In this document: positions 28,638 through 37,647 of the stretch, in pieces
Layout of the letters: every line of letters starts with the position of its first letter
Position numbering within the stretch: the stretch's first letter is position 1
Origin: Microcystis aeruginosa NIES-4325
Lineage (GTDB): Bacteria; Cyanobacteriota; Cyanobacteriia; Cyanobacteriales; Microcystaceae
Assembly: GCF_008974145.1 (NCBI RefSeq)
Contig: NZ_BJKP01000018.1
Coordinates: 1-64,000 of the forward strand
Direction of reading: 5' to 3'
DNA: 64,000 bases
Program-made: the position numbers and the translations under genes
The notes under the pieces: model-generated
Seen by the model: the letters and a program-made list of their open reading frames with translations, nothing else
What the model was told of the DNA's origin: nothing
The model's database searches: none

Positions 28638-29180
28638 ATGTCTCGTCGTCAACTGTTGAGTTTTTTAAGCGTAGTAATTCTGGCATTTTTTGCCCTTATT
28701 CCCGATGCTAACGCTTTAGGTGGTTCCCAACCCCCTTTAAATCAACCGGCACCCGATTTTAGCCTACCGACTAACACGGGAGAAGGGAATATTTCCCTAT
28801 CGGACTATCGGGGTAAGTGGGTAGTTTTGTATTTTTATCCCAAGGATTTTACCCCCGGCTGTACCCTAGAAGCGCGGCGTTTTCAGCAGGATTTGCCGAA
28901 ATATATGGCTAAAAATACGCAAATTTTAGGGGTAAGTGCCGATGATGTCGATTCTCATGCGGAATTTTGCGACTCGGAGGGGTTAAAATTTCCCTTACTG
29001 GCAGACACTACCGGAGATGTTAGTAAAGCCTATGGTTCTTGGATGGGTTATGTTTCCCTGCGTCATACCTATCTTATCGATCCGCAGGGGATTTTAAAAG
29101 AGATTTATTTAGGAGTAAATCCTGCCATTCACAGTGCCGAAGTTTTAGCGCGTTTAGAGGAATTACAGGCGACTTCTTGA
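28638..29180 (+). CDS. PrxQ/Bcp-type peroxiredoxin, exported or lumenal
   Basis: It reduces hydroperoxides with thioredoxin. The 180-residue protein has an N-terminal signal-like segment (LLSFLSVVILAFFALIPDANA) predicting export to the periplasm or thylakoid lumen. The active site is YFYPKDFTPGCTLEARRF with the peroxidatic Cys. The usual resolving Cys of PrxQ, five residues later, is absent (GCTLEARRF), but another Cys occurs at EFCDSEGL, so the mechanism may be 1-Cys or atypical. It is immediately downstream of the heptamer array. Confidence 0.88.
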   Translation: MSRRQLLSFLSVVILAFFALIPDANALGGSQPPLNQPAPDFSLPTNTGEGNISLSDYRGKWVVLYFYPKDFTPGCTLEARRFQQDLPKYMAKNTQILGVSADDVDSHAEFCDSEGLKFPLLADTTGDVSKAYGSWMGYVSLRHTYLIDPQGILKEIYLGVNPAIHSAEVLARLEELQATS

Positions 29181-29349
29181 GATAATTGGTCTTGAATCTA
29201 AAAATTATTCTGATCGGTTAGTTACGATGATAAGCTAACTACGGTTTGCATTATCTATAGTCGCTCAATCAATCCTCATTTTCTAGATCATGGCAGCACA
29301 CTCTGAACAAATGGTTCAATAATTACACAATAAATACAGACAATAGCTT

Positions 29350-30162
29350 ATGAATGCATCAAGAACAAGTTTTCAAGCTGGTTGGTTAAATGTAGAGCAG
29401 GAATTAGTTTTACTTTTAACAGCAACAATTAATATTAAAGGTATGCCGAAAGCCTATCCAACTGTTCCTGAGCAAAGACAGGAAGATTACTATAATTCCC
29501 TGAAGTATTATATTAATTTCCATCCTCGTATCAAAAAAATACTATTTGTGGAAAATTCTGGTTGGCCTCTTGAGCGATTGCAAGAAACGACTAAAGAAAA
29601 TCCCCATAACAAACAAATTGAATTTATTTCACTAGATGCCAATGATTTTCCTCGTAATTTTGGCAAAGGTTACGGCGAAACCCTATTAATAGAGCAGGGA
29701 ATTTTAAAATCAGCACTGGTCAAAGAATCTACTTATGTTGCCAAGATAACTGGGAGAATTTATCTTCTCAATATGACCGATATTTTAGAGAGGGTTAAAA
29801 GTCCCTTTGAGTGTTTATGTGATTTTAAATGGCCGATTTTGCAACAATTACAGAACAAACAAAATAATCCTTCCTATGCAGATACTCGTTTCCTTGTCTT
29901 TAGCAAATGCTTCTATGAAAGATACCTGCAGCCGATGCACAAAAATCATCAGCAGGGGTGTTTTTACAGTGAACATCAATATTATCAAGCTATTAATTTA
30001 GCATCACAATCGGCTAATGTTTGTAAAAGGTTTCCCGTTGAACCGAAATTTTCTGGTATTGCGGGACATTTTGGGGGAAAAGACTATAGTAGTCGTTCCG
30101 AACAGTTGAAATACGCAATTCGCGTCTTGACTCGTCAAACTATGCCTTGGCTATATCTGTAA
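29350..30162 (+). CDS. Hypothetical protein, possibly glycosyltransferase-like
   Basis: The 270-residue protein starts MNASRTSFQAGWLNVEQE and has an alpha/beta look: LLLTATINIKG, RIKKILFVENSGWPLERL, KITGRIYLLNMTDILE. The pattern of a beta strand, a region naming another residue chain, and KITGRIY resembles capsule or LPS-associated transferases, but I cannot name a family. A hairpin terminator lies 60 bases past its stop. It sits alone between prxQ and a small secreted peptide gene. Confidence 0.55.
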   Translation: MNASRTSFQAGWLNVEQELVLLLTATINIKGMPKAYPTVPEQRQEDYYNSLKYYINFHPRIKKILFVENSGWPLERLQETTKENPHNKQIEFISLDANDFPRNFGKGYGETLLIEQGILKSALVKESTYVAKITGRIYLLNMTDILERVKSPFECLCDFKWPILQQLQNKQNNPSYADTRFLVFSKCFYERYLQPMHKNHQQGCFYSEHQYYQAINLASQSANVCKRFPVEPKFSGIAGHFGGKDYSSRSEQLKYAIRVLTRQTMPWLYL

Positions 30163-30220
30163 GCAACTCTTACCGTCTATGGTATCGACGACAAATAACA
30201 ATTCCATAGAGCAGAAAAAA

Positions 30221-30275
30221 GTCGGGATTTTAAAACCAAAATTTTCGATAAAAAAAATCCCGACCACGATTTTTT
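30221..30275 (+). terminator. Terminator after the hypothetical gene
   Basis: A perfect 11-bp stem (GTCGGGATTTT at 30221-30231 with AAAATCCCGAC at 30254-30264) precedes a T-run at 30270-30275. A-rich sequence upstream means it may work for both strands. Confidence 0.7.
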
Positions 30276-30322
30276 CATCGGTGGGGGATATACAGTAAGA
30301 ACCTTAACCGAGATAATCAGGA

Positions 30323-30487
30323 CTAATTGCAATCATCGTCCTTATCACCCTTACAGTCACGGTTTTGTAAAATTAGCGGCCAAGAGGAATCGTCAAAATG
30401 GTTATCTTGACTATTAACCGCTAAAGTGTGAGGAAGAAAACCTAACAGCAAGGAGACCAAGACAAACAAGGTTAACGAGATTTTCAT
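30323..30487 (-). CDS. Small secreted acidic peptide (54 aa)
   Basis: An ATG with a good ribosome site (GGGAGT, 8 bases upstream) starts a 54-residue protein. It has a clear signal peptide (MKISLTLFVLVSLLLGFL, cleavage probably after the HTLA segment) and a mature part of about 30 residues ending DCKGDKDDDCN. Two cysteines could form a disulfide around an acidic, metal-binding-like loop. I do not recognise a family. Confidence 0.6.
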   Translation of the reverse strand: MKISLTLFVLVSLLLGFLPHTLAVNSQDNHFDDSSWPLILQNRDCKGDKDDDCN

Positions 30488-30631
30488 GGCTTTACTCCCT
30501 TAGACACCATCAGGTAATTGACCTATTTTTACCATAGGGTTTTCCCGCTCGGATGTCAGTCCCATTGCCAAGAGGGAAAAAGGGGTTAACATGGAAAAAA
30601 AGGGAATATAAGTAGGATAAAGTAGAACCGG

Positions 30632-31972
30632 ATGAAACCACAGGGATGGGACGAGTTTCTTAAACATCTAGCTAGAGAATACGGTGTTCAAGGCAAATTA
30701 AAGGAGATTTTTTTGGTTCGTTTTGCCTACGAAAATTGGCGCAAACCCGATGAGGAAATTTGGGAAATGGCCGAGGCCGCCAGCCATGAAACCTATAAAA
30801 AACAAATGACTAAAATCTATAGCTATTTCTCGGCAGATAAAGATAATGGCTGTCCCGAACTCGAATTAGGTAGTAAAGGGCCGGGTAAGTTCCAAATCCT
30901 GCGGGAATGGTTCAAAGATATCAAATATCCTGAATGGAAAAATTACCCCACCCCGATACTAGCAGAAAAATCAGTTATAGATACTTATATTAGCCGCCCT
31001 CCCGTCGAAAGCGACTGTTATCAAGAAATTAATCGTCCGGGGTCACTCATTCGCATTAAATCCCCCGAAAAGACTGGTAAAACTTCTCTACTTAAACATC
31101 TGCTCGCTCAGGCAGATAGTTGGGGACATAGCACAGTTTATATTAATTGTCAAGTGGCAGAAAAGGCGATGTTTGCCAGTTTAGACCGATTTTGTCGCTG
31201 GTTTTCGGCAAATGTTAGCCGAGAATTGGGTTTAAAGCCTCAATTAGATGAATATTGGGATGAGGAACTATTTGGCAGTTTAATCAGTTGTCAAACCTAT
31301 TTTCAGTCCTATCTTTTGGAACAGATTAACGGGCCGCTCTTTTTGGCCCTAGATAATTTAGACAGAATTTTCGAGTATCCCGACATCGCTAGGGATTTTC
31401 TGCCGCTTTTGCGCTGTTGGCACGAAGAAGCTAATAATTTGGAAATCTGGCAAAATTTGCGGTTAGCGATTGCTAATTCCACAGAAATCTATATTCAATT
31501 GGACGCTAATCAATCTCCCTTTAATGTCGGTCGTGCGATTAAATTACCCGGTTTTAGCCTCGAACAACTGGAAAACTTGGCTAGTAGCTACGGATTGCCT
31601 AAAAATGATGATAATCAGCGTTTTATCGGGGATTTAATTGCTCTAGTCGCTGGTCATCCCTATCTTAGCCGTTTGGCCCTGGAAGCACGGGTGCGTGGGG
31701 AAAAAAATATTCTCCCTAATGCTGCTACCCAAGGGGGAATTTATGCGGCACACCTGCGTCATCACTGGGATAATCTGCAAAAACAGCCGGAATTATTGAC
31801 AGCGATGGGGGAAGTGGTTAATTCTTCCGATAAAGGAGCGCGATTAGAACCGATTACTGCCTATAAACTGGAAAGTATGGGTTTAATTCAGTTAAAAGGC
31901 GACCTAGCCCAGCCTAGCTGTCAATTATATCAACTTTACTTCCGAGAGGAACAGACCAGCAGCGATCTCTAG
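30632..31972 (+). CDS. AAA-like (AAA_35) ATPase domain protein, STAND-like
   Basis: The 446-residue protein has an N-terminal helical segment (about 1-90) like the effector-associated modules of cyanobacterial STAND proteins, then an ATPase domain. Its Walker A reads KSPEKTGKTSLLKH, with Ser in place of the first Gly of GxxxxGKT. Walker B is LFLALDNLDRIFEY, and a C-terminal winged-helix region follows (VAGHPYLSRLALEA). The family is linked to signalling or conflict systems. A WD40 gene is convergent to its end, but there is no shared operon. Confidence 0.75.
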   Translation: MKPQGWDEFLKHLAREYGVQGKLKEIFLVRFAYENWRKPDEEIWEMAEAASHETYKKQMTKIYSYFSADKDNGCPELELGSKGPGKFQILREWFKDIKYPEWKNYPTPILAEKSVIDTYISRPPVESDCYQEINRPGSLIRIKSPEKTGKTSLLKHLLAQADSWGHSTVYINCQVAEKAMFASLDRFCRWFSANVSRELGLKPQLDEYWDEELFGSLISCQTYFQSYLLEQINGPLFLALDNLDRIFEYPDIARDFLPLLRCWHEEANNLEIWQNLRLAIANSTEIYIQLDANQSPFNVGRAIKLPGFSLEQLENLASSYGLPKNDDNQRFIGDLIALVAGHPYLSRLALEARVRGEKNILPNAATQGGIYAAHLRHHWDNLQKQPELLTAMGEVVNSSDKGARLEPITAYKLESMGLIQLKGDLAQPSCQLYQLYFREEQTSSDL

Positions 31973-32017
31973 TGGATAATTAGACAGCGATAAGCATCCG
32001 GTGCGCTTAAAGATTGC

Positions 32018-32956
32018 TCAACTTGCTAAAGATTGTAGTTCGGAAGTGCCATAAACTCTCACGATTTTGTCTTGGCAGGCCGTGGCAATATAATTACCAT
32101 CGGGACTAAAACAAACGGAATAGATTTTCTGGGGATGGGGAATAGAAATAATGGCTTTTCCTGCTTTTAAATCCCATAATTTTAGGCTTTTATCATCACT
32201 ACCACTGACTAATAGTTGATTATTAGGACTAACACTAATTGAATTGATATGATCACTATGTTCGCTGAGAGTTTTTACCTCTGTACCTCTTTTAATATCC
32301 CAGATTTTAATGGTTTTGTCTTTGCTGCCACTGGCTAAAAATTTGTTATTACTGCCGAAATCTACCGATAAAATACCTCCAAACCAATCGGAATGACCTT
32401 TTAAGGTAATACTGCTTTTTTCTCCCAGATTCCAGATAATTACCGTTTTGTCATTTTCGCCGCCACCACTGGCTAAAAGTTGACCATTTTGACTAAATTT
32501 AACTGTTAGGACTTTATCGCTATGACCTTGTAATGTGGACAGAATTTCTCCAGTTTTTACTGACCATATTTTCACGGTTTTATCTTCACTACCACTAGCA
32601 ATAATTTCCCCATCGGGATGAACAGCTACTGCTGTAACTTTGTCTTGGTGTCCCGTTAAGGTAGAGATTAGTTCTTTAGTTTCCAGTGACCAAATTCTTA
32701 CGGTTTGATCATCTCCTCCACTAACCAAAAATCCTTGACAGGGACTAAAAGCAACAGAGTTAACTCTCTTATCCCACCAACCGGCTTTTTCATGTCCTTG
32801 TAAACTAAATTTTTGATTTTTTTGCCAATCCCAAACAATAACGGTTAACTCGTTATCTCCACTAGCCAAAAATTGACCATCTTGGGAAAAAGTTAGACAT
32901 TTAACCTCACCTTCATGGCCTTCTAGGGATTTAAAAGATACTAAGGAGTTAAACAT
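32018..32956 (-). CDS. WD40-repeat protein (single propeller)
   Basis: The 312-residue protein is made almost entirely of seven WD40 repeats with well-kept GH-WD dipeptides (for example SGSEDKTVKIWSVKTGEI and GSKDKTIKIWDIKRG). No signal peptide, so it is probably a cytosolic scaffold. No enzymatic domain is fused to it. Its upstream region carries a 53-bp sequence that is repeated upstream of the ScyD/E gene. Confidence 0.88.
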   Translation of the reverse strand: MFNSLVSFKSLEGHEGEVKCLTFSQDGQFLASGDNELTVIVWDWQKNQKFSLQGHEKAGWWDKRVNSVAFSPCQGFLVSGGDDQTVRIWSLETKELISTLTGHQDKVTAVAVHPDGEIIASGSEDKTVKIWSVKTGEILSTLQGHSDKVLTVKFSQNGQLLASGGGENDKTVIIWNLGEKSSITLKGHSDWFGGILSVDFGSNNKFLASGSKDKTIKIWDIKRGTEVKTLSEHSDHINSISVSPNNQLLVSGSDDKSLKLWDLKAGKAIISIPHPQKIYSVCFSPDGNYIATACQDKIVRVYGTSELQSLAS

Positions 32957-32958
32957 AG

Positions 32959-33011
32959 TGAAAACATTAGTTAATCAGTATTTTTCGACATGACCCGATG
33001 TTAGCGGTTCT
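32959..33011. repeat. 53-bp upstream repeat, copy 1
   Basis: The 53 bases starting TGAAAACATTAGTTAATCA match 34658-34710 at 46 of 53 positions. Both copies lie just upstream of minus-strand genes. Confidence 0.75.
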
Positions 33012-33409
33012 GTAGGGGCTCTCTTGGATTTGGTGGGTACAATGTATTCTAAGATACATTCCTTCTAGCGAGGGGGTGGAACGAACCACAAAGACACAAA
33101 GGACACAAAGATTGATCGATCCTATGTAAGTTAAACTTATCAGACAGAACCTAGAAGAGGGATGAATTTATCGCTCTTCTGGGACTTTCGGAAATCCCTG
33201 ACCGAATCCAGATTCTGAAACTCTTGGTTGACAAGTGATCGCTAACTTTTTTTCTAATAAAAACTCAAATTTCGGGTTTCTGTTAGTTAGCGATAGCTTG
33301 AAGGCTTACCCCATAAGAGAGCTAGAGTTTAGAGACTGTAAGACTTTTGCCAGACTCCCTCCAAGAGCGATATCTCTCAGATTGCCAGATTTCGTCCCCC
33401 CCCGAACGG
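33012..33409. other. Intergenic stretch
   Basis: No convincing gene. An imperfect inverted repeat (GTGATCGCTAAC near 33236 with GTTAGCGATAGC near 33286) is the only structure seen. Confidence 0.4.
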
Positions 33410-34603
33410 TTACAAAGAAGTTGACTTTTTTTTAGAGCGTAATCGTAAACCCGTTAGTGCAGTAACTCCTAAAGCGATCACCGAGGTCATTTCTGGGGTT
33501 GAAGTTATCTTTAAAATTTGCCCCTGTCCGCCCACAAAGCCTTGATTGGCAACATAGATAGCTCCATCATCCCCAATTGCTAAACCCGTGGGAAAGGATA
33601 AACCCTCGTCTAAAATACTTTGACGAGTCCCATTAGGTGCTATTCTCCAAAGCTGACCACTAAAATCTCCTGCCAGAAAATTACTAGCATATTCTAGAAC
33701 ATATAAACTACCATCGGGGGCGAAAGCAAGATCAATGATATTAGTAAAACCTGTCGCAAATTCTTCTAAATTGGTGCCATTAAACCGATAAACATTAGCC
33801 CCACCAACGGGAAAAGGAAATCCAGTAAGTTGACCGATATAGAGTTGATTGTCCGGACCAATAGCCATCCCTGTGGGTACGGCTTGCATAGGAAAAGGAT
33901 TCGGTAAATTAGGGATAAAGGGTGGTGGTGTAACTGAGCGAACAGGAAAAGCAGCGATCGCTGTTATAGCCCCGTTGCCATCAACTCTGAGCAAGGAATT
34001 TCCCCCCGCATCGGTGGCATAAATAACACCATTTTGCACAACGAGGGAGTAGGGATTACTATCAACTTCATCCCCATCAGGATTATTATCTCTCTCAAAA
34101 TCAGCTAAATCTGCTACGGGCGACCAACTAGGTGTTCCAGTGAGGTTGATGGCGATCGCCTGTCCAAAGGCAGGAACGCCTAAAGTATTATCCCTAACAT
34201 CTGGATTAGTTCCCAAACCGATAATACCGAATAGCTGCCCTGATTGGTCGAAGTAAAGGTCTTGAAGACCAGTACCTTCATTGCCTGATGGTTGTTGAGC
34301 CAAGGACGGTAAATTATCGATCAAGACCTCCGTTGCTCCCGTGGTTGTATTCAAACGAGCGATTGCACTAGTGGGTCCGTAGCAAACTTGACTTTGACCT
34401 CCTGACAAAATACAAGTTCCGTTACCACCTCTTCCTGCTTGGGCGATATAAAGCTGGCCATCAGGACCGAAGGTCATGCCCCGAGGATTATTTAAACCGC
34501 TTGCGAGAACGGTGGTAGAAATATTAGCGGCTAATATCGGAGCGGCTGGACTAACAAAACCAACAGTGAGAGCTAGGGTGATGGTTAACTTTTTGTTACT
34601 CAT
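33410..34603 (-). CDS. ScyD/ScyE-family exported protein
   Basis: The 397-residue protein has a signal peptide (ITLALTVGFVSPAAPILA) and a body of NHL-like beta-propeller repeats (LASGLNNPRGMTFGPDGQLY, GMAIGPDNQLYIGQL, FPTGLAIGDDGAIYVANQG), the ScyD/ScyE type. The C-terminus (STPEMTSVIALGVTALTG, then LRSKKK) looks like a PEP-CTERM-type sorting tail with PEP replaced by PEM. Relatives were named from the scytonemin cluster, but no scytonemin genes are here, so a scytonemin role is not implied. Confidence 0.85.
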   Translation of the reverse strand: MSNKKLTITLALTVGFVSPAAPILAANISTTVLASGLNNPRGMTFGPDGQLYIAQAGRGGNGTCILSGGQSQVCYGPTSAIARLNTTTGATEVLIDNLPSLAQQPSGNEGTGLQDLYFDQSGQLFGIIGLGTNPDVRDNTLGVPAFGQAIAINLTGTPSWSPVADLADFERDNNPDGDEVDSNPYSLVVQNGVIYATDAGGNSLLRVDGNGAITAIAAFPVRSVTPPPFIPNLPNPFPMQAVPTGMAIGPDNQLYIGQLTGFPFPVGGANVYRFNGTNLEEFATGFTNIIDLAFAPDGSLYVLEYASNFLAGDFSGQLWRIAPNGTRQSILDEGLSFPTGLAIGDDGAIYVANQGFVGGQGQILKITSTPEMTSVIALGVTALTGLRLRSKKKSTSL

Positions 34604-35106
34604 ACGTTACTGCCAAGTTACTAATCATCAGACCATCTTAACGGAAAACAAGAAAACTGAAAACATTAGTTAATCAAGATTTTTCGGCATTACCCGATGT
34701 TGGTTGTTCTCTAGGAGACTAAGCCATCCCTGAGATAACTTTTTCTGATCACCACAAGTACGGGGAAGCTATTCTTCCGTAATTATAACTAATTACAGCG
34801 TTTCTCGTCAAGGAGATTCAGCTAATCTAAGGATAGGCGATTAAAATAGGTCTTAGCTTATAAGTACCCGTTGACAATCATAGTAGTAGAGTGGGTGAGG
34901 GGACAATAATCGAAAAAATTGCCCGATAAATTAAGTATTGGCCGTAACCTAGCCCAAAAAGGCTGCTATTCAGGGGCGCTATAGGGTAAGATTAACTATT
35001 AGGGTGGAATTTATTGCCGATTTTAATCTTGTCCTAACCGAGCAAAATTGACAATTGAATGTGTAATTTTTAAAATATCTATCCCGTCAATCTCATCTAA
35101 CCGCAA
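34604..35106. other. Intergenic region before the first glycosyltransferase
   Basis: About 500 bases without a gene. It holds the second copy of the 53-bp repeat (34658-34710). A TTGACA at 34871 could be a -35 element, but no matching -10 is clear. Confidence 0.4.
34658..34710. repeat. 53-bp upstream repeat, copy 2
   Basis: Diverged copy of 32959-33011 (7 mismatches that I count), placed about 55 bases upstream of the ScyD/E start. Confidence 0.75.
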
Positions 35107-36237
35107 ATGCTCAAAATTTTAGTTGATGGTACACCGATAAGACAAAATCCTAGTGGAATTGGATTATATGCTTATCACCTGATTGCCGAATTAGCTAAAT
35201 TACAAAACCAAGAAAACTTTTCCCTGTCCATCTGTTTTCAACCATCGGTAAAAAACTGGCTGCGGGGTAATCTTTCTATCCCCGAAAAACTGCAATCCTA
35301 TCCAGAGGTTAAATGTTTACCAATTCCCGTCAGTCTTAGCAATATCTTAACCCGATTTCCTAATCCTCTAATTCCCTATCTAGAAAACTTTCTTGATTCT
35401 CCCGATATTCTCCACGGATTGGATCATGTGGTGTATCCTTGTCGTCAGAGTCGCAAAATTATGACTATTCATGATGTTACTTTTATTAAATATCCTGAGT
35501 TTGTCACGGGGATTGTCAAAACCTACACCCAACGCATTAAACAATCTCTACAATGGACAGATTTAGTTATTGCTAACTCCGCAAGTACCAAACGAGATAT
35601 TATTGAATATTTAGATGTGAACCCAGAGAAAATTTTTGTTACTCCCCTCGCAAGTCGTTATTCTTCCCTCCCCAATTATCCCTCATCCCTAACTATCACT
35701 AAACCCTATTTACTCTTTGTTAGTACCCTAGAACCACGAAAAAATATTATTAATCTTATCACCGCTTTTAACTATCTCAAGTACAGGTATAAACTAGACC
35801 ATAATCTGATTCTGATTGGCAAAAAAGGATGGAAGTATCAACCAATTTTCGATAAAATATCTCAGTCGCCCTTCCGAGATAGTATTCAACATCTTGATTA
35901 TCTTGCCGATGACTTAGTTGCGGATTATTATCAAAAAGCTGATGTTTTTGTTTATCCTTCCTTTTATGAAGGTTTTGGATTACCAGTTTTAGAAGCGATG
36001 ACTTTAGGTTGTCCCGTGGTAACTGCTAATACTGCATCCTTACCCGAAGTCACTGGAGATTCGGCAATATTAATTAATCCCGATAATCCCCTAGAAATTG
36101 CTGCAGCAATCTATCAAGTTATTAGTGATACATCTCTCCGTCAAGAATTAATCACTAAAGGAAAAAAACAATCGGCAAAATTCTCTTGGCAAAAAACCGC
36201 ACAAGCTACTATAAAAGCTTATCGTTCTCTTTTATAA
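35107..36237 (+). CDS. Glycosyltransferase family 4 protein
   Basis: The 376-residue GT-B enzyme has the N-terminal GxG loop VDGTPIRQNPSGIGLYAYHL and the C-terminal nucleotide-sugar motif [20 protein letters not shown] with the EX7E glutamates. Donor and acceptor are unknown. A second GT4 gene follows on the same strand after a 220-bp gap filled by a MITE. Such pairs often serve exopolysaccharide assembly. Start chosen at ATG 35107, as the VDG strand begins at once. Confidence 0.93.
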   Translation: MLKILVDGTPIRQNPSGIGLYAYHLIAELAKLQNQENFSLSICFQPSVKNWLRGNLSIPEKLQSYPEVKCLPIPVSLSNILTRFPNPLIPYLENFLDSPDILHGLDHVVYPCRQSRKIMTIHDVTFIKYPEFVTGIVKTYTQRIKQSLQWTDLVIANSASTKRDIIEYLDVNPEKIFVTPLASRYSSLPNYPSSLTITKPYLLFVSTLEPRKNIINLITAFNYLKYRYKLDHNLILIGKKGWKYQPIFDKISQSPFRDSIQHLDYLADDLVADYYQKADVFVYPSFYEGFGLPVLEAMTLGCPVVTANTASLPEVTGDSAILINPDNPLEIAAAIYQVISDTSLRQELITKGKKQSAKFSWQKTAQATIKAYRSLL

Positions 36238-36241
36238 TAAG

Positions 36242-36443
36242 TAAGTAGTTATAATTAAATTTAAGATGGATCCCCCCTTAATCCCCCCTTGATAAGGGGG
36301 GTGCTGATCACCCCTTAATCCCCCCTTGATAAGGGGGGTGCTGATCACCCCTTAATCCCCCCTTGATAAGGGGGGTGCTGATCACCCCTTAATCCCCCCT
36401 TGATAAGGGTGGTGTCTGACAACTTTTAACACCTACCTACTTA
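36242..36443. mobile_element. MITE with four tandem 37-bp hairpin units
   Basis: The element begins TAAGTAGTTATAATTAAATT and ends CCTACCTACTTA, giving short TAAGTAG inverted ends. Inside, a 37-bp unit (TTAATCCCCCCTTGATAAGG...) starts at 36278, 36315, 36352 and 36389. Each unit can fold on CCCCCCTTGATAAGGGGGG. A single-unit copy is at 39800-39905. It starts 4 bases after the stop of the first glycosyltransferase. Confidence 0.8.
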
Positions 36444-36457
36444 AGTAGCTAATATCT

Positions 36458-37528
36458 ATGAATAGGAATAATCAATTATTAATCAATCTCGCTTTTCTCG
36501 GTACTAAATATACTGGATTGACTACCTATACTAAAAATCTCATTCCCCAATTAGCCAACTTAAATCCTACCCTAATCACTTCTAATACTTACCCAGATTT
36601 TAACACCTATCCTGTGTCGGCAAACCTCACCCAAGAACAGGGAACCAAAGGCAATATTAGGCGCTTAATTTGGACAGAAACCCAACTCTATCAAACCTAT
36701 CAACAATTAAAGTCTTCCCTACTATTTACCCCCATTCCCGAAGCACCTATTTATGGAAATTGCCGCTATATTGTCACAGTTCATGATTTAATTCCCCTGC
36801 GATTTCCGAAATTTTCTCCCCTAACTTTTTATAATAAATACTATTTACCCCAAGTCCTGAAAAAAGCCACACATATTATCGCTGTTTCCCAAGCAACTGC
36901 CTCGGATATTAATAAGTTTTTTAACATATCTCTTGACAAAATAACCGTGATTCTTTCTGGATATGATTCTCATAATTTTCGTCCGCTAAATCTGGCGACT
37001 CGTCCCTATTTTCTCTATCTTGGTCGTTATGATCCTCATAAAAATCTCGGTCGTTTAATTACTGCTTTTTCCCAAATCGATCCCGAATATCAATTATTAA
37101 TTGTCGGTCAATTTGACCCCCGTTTTACCCCGGCTCTACAGCAACAGGTAGAAGCATTATCAATCTCTCAAAGAGTGCAATTTTTAAACTATGTTTCCTA
37201 TGGAGAATTGCCGCAACTTTTAAACCAAGCAACTGCTTTAGTTTATCCCTCCCTTTGGGAAGGTTTCGGATTACCTGTACTAGAAGCGATTGCCTGTGGA
37301 ACTCCTGTAATTACTTCTAATCTTTCCTCTCTCCCAGAAGTCACAGGAGAGGCGGCAATTTTAATTAATCCCTATAGTATTGATGAGATGAGAGAGGCAA
37401 TGCAGCAAATCGCCACCGATGAACAATTACGCCTAAAATTAAAATCCCTCAGTCTCCAGCGCGCCGAGCTTTTTAGTTGGGAAAAAACCAGCCAAGAAAC
37501 CGCCACAATTCTGCAAAGTTTTCTCTAA
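36458..37528 (+). CDS. Glycosyltransferase family 4 protein
   Basis: The 356-residue enzyme is related to the preceding one. It has the start loop [18 protein letters not shown], the segment [14 protein letters not shown] and the C-terminal motif [20 protein letters not shown] with both EX7E glutamates. Donor unknown. The MITE lies between the two genes, so they may or may not be co-transcribed. Confidence 0.93.
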   Translation: MNRNNQLLINLAFLGTKYTGLTTYTKNLIPQLANLNPTLITSNTYPDFNTYPVSANLTQEQGTKGNIRRLIWTETQLYQTYQQLKSSLLFTPIPEAPIYGNCRYIVTVHDLIPLRFPKFSPLTFYNKYYLPQVLKKATHIIAVSQATASDINKFFNISLDKITVILSGYDSHNFRPLNLATRPYFLYLGRYDPHKNLGRLITAFSQIDPEYQLLIVGQFDPRFTPALQQQVEALSISQRVQFLNYVSYGELPQLLNQATALVYPSLWEGFGLPVLEAIACGTPVITSNLSSLPEVTGEAAILINPYSIDEMREAMQQIATDEQLRLKLKSLSLQRAELFSWEKTSQETATILQSFL

Positions 37529-37647
37529 AAATGGTGACAAAAAAACTTATCAATCATTGTCGGATGGGTTAGACGGCAGTAAGCATTAAAACCCAAGGAT
37601 ATGAGAGCAAAAACCTGTACTCTCATGGGGAGATTCAGTGTTACTTC

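Noticed and set aside
33235..33435. 66-codon plus-strand ORF
   Set aside because: It lacks a ribosome site and overlaps the end of the ScyD/E gene on the other strand. Nothing recognisable.
33410..34603. Scytonemin biosynthesis locus
   Set aside because: Only the ScyD/E-type propeller is here. No other scytonemin genes are adjacent.
36278..36425. Regular 37-bp period resembling a CRISPR array
   Set aside because: The units are directly adjacent with no unique spacers, and the sequence lies within a MITE with a single-unit sister copy.
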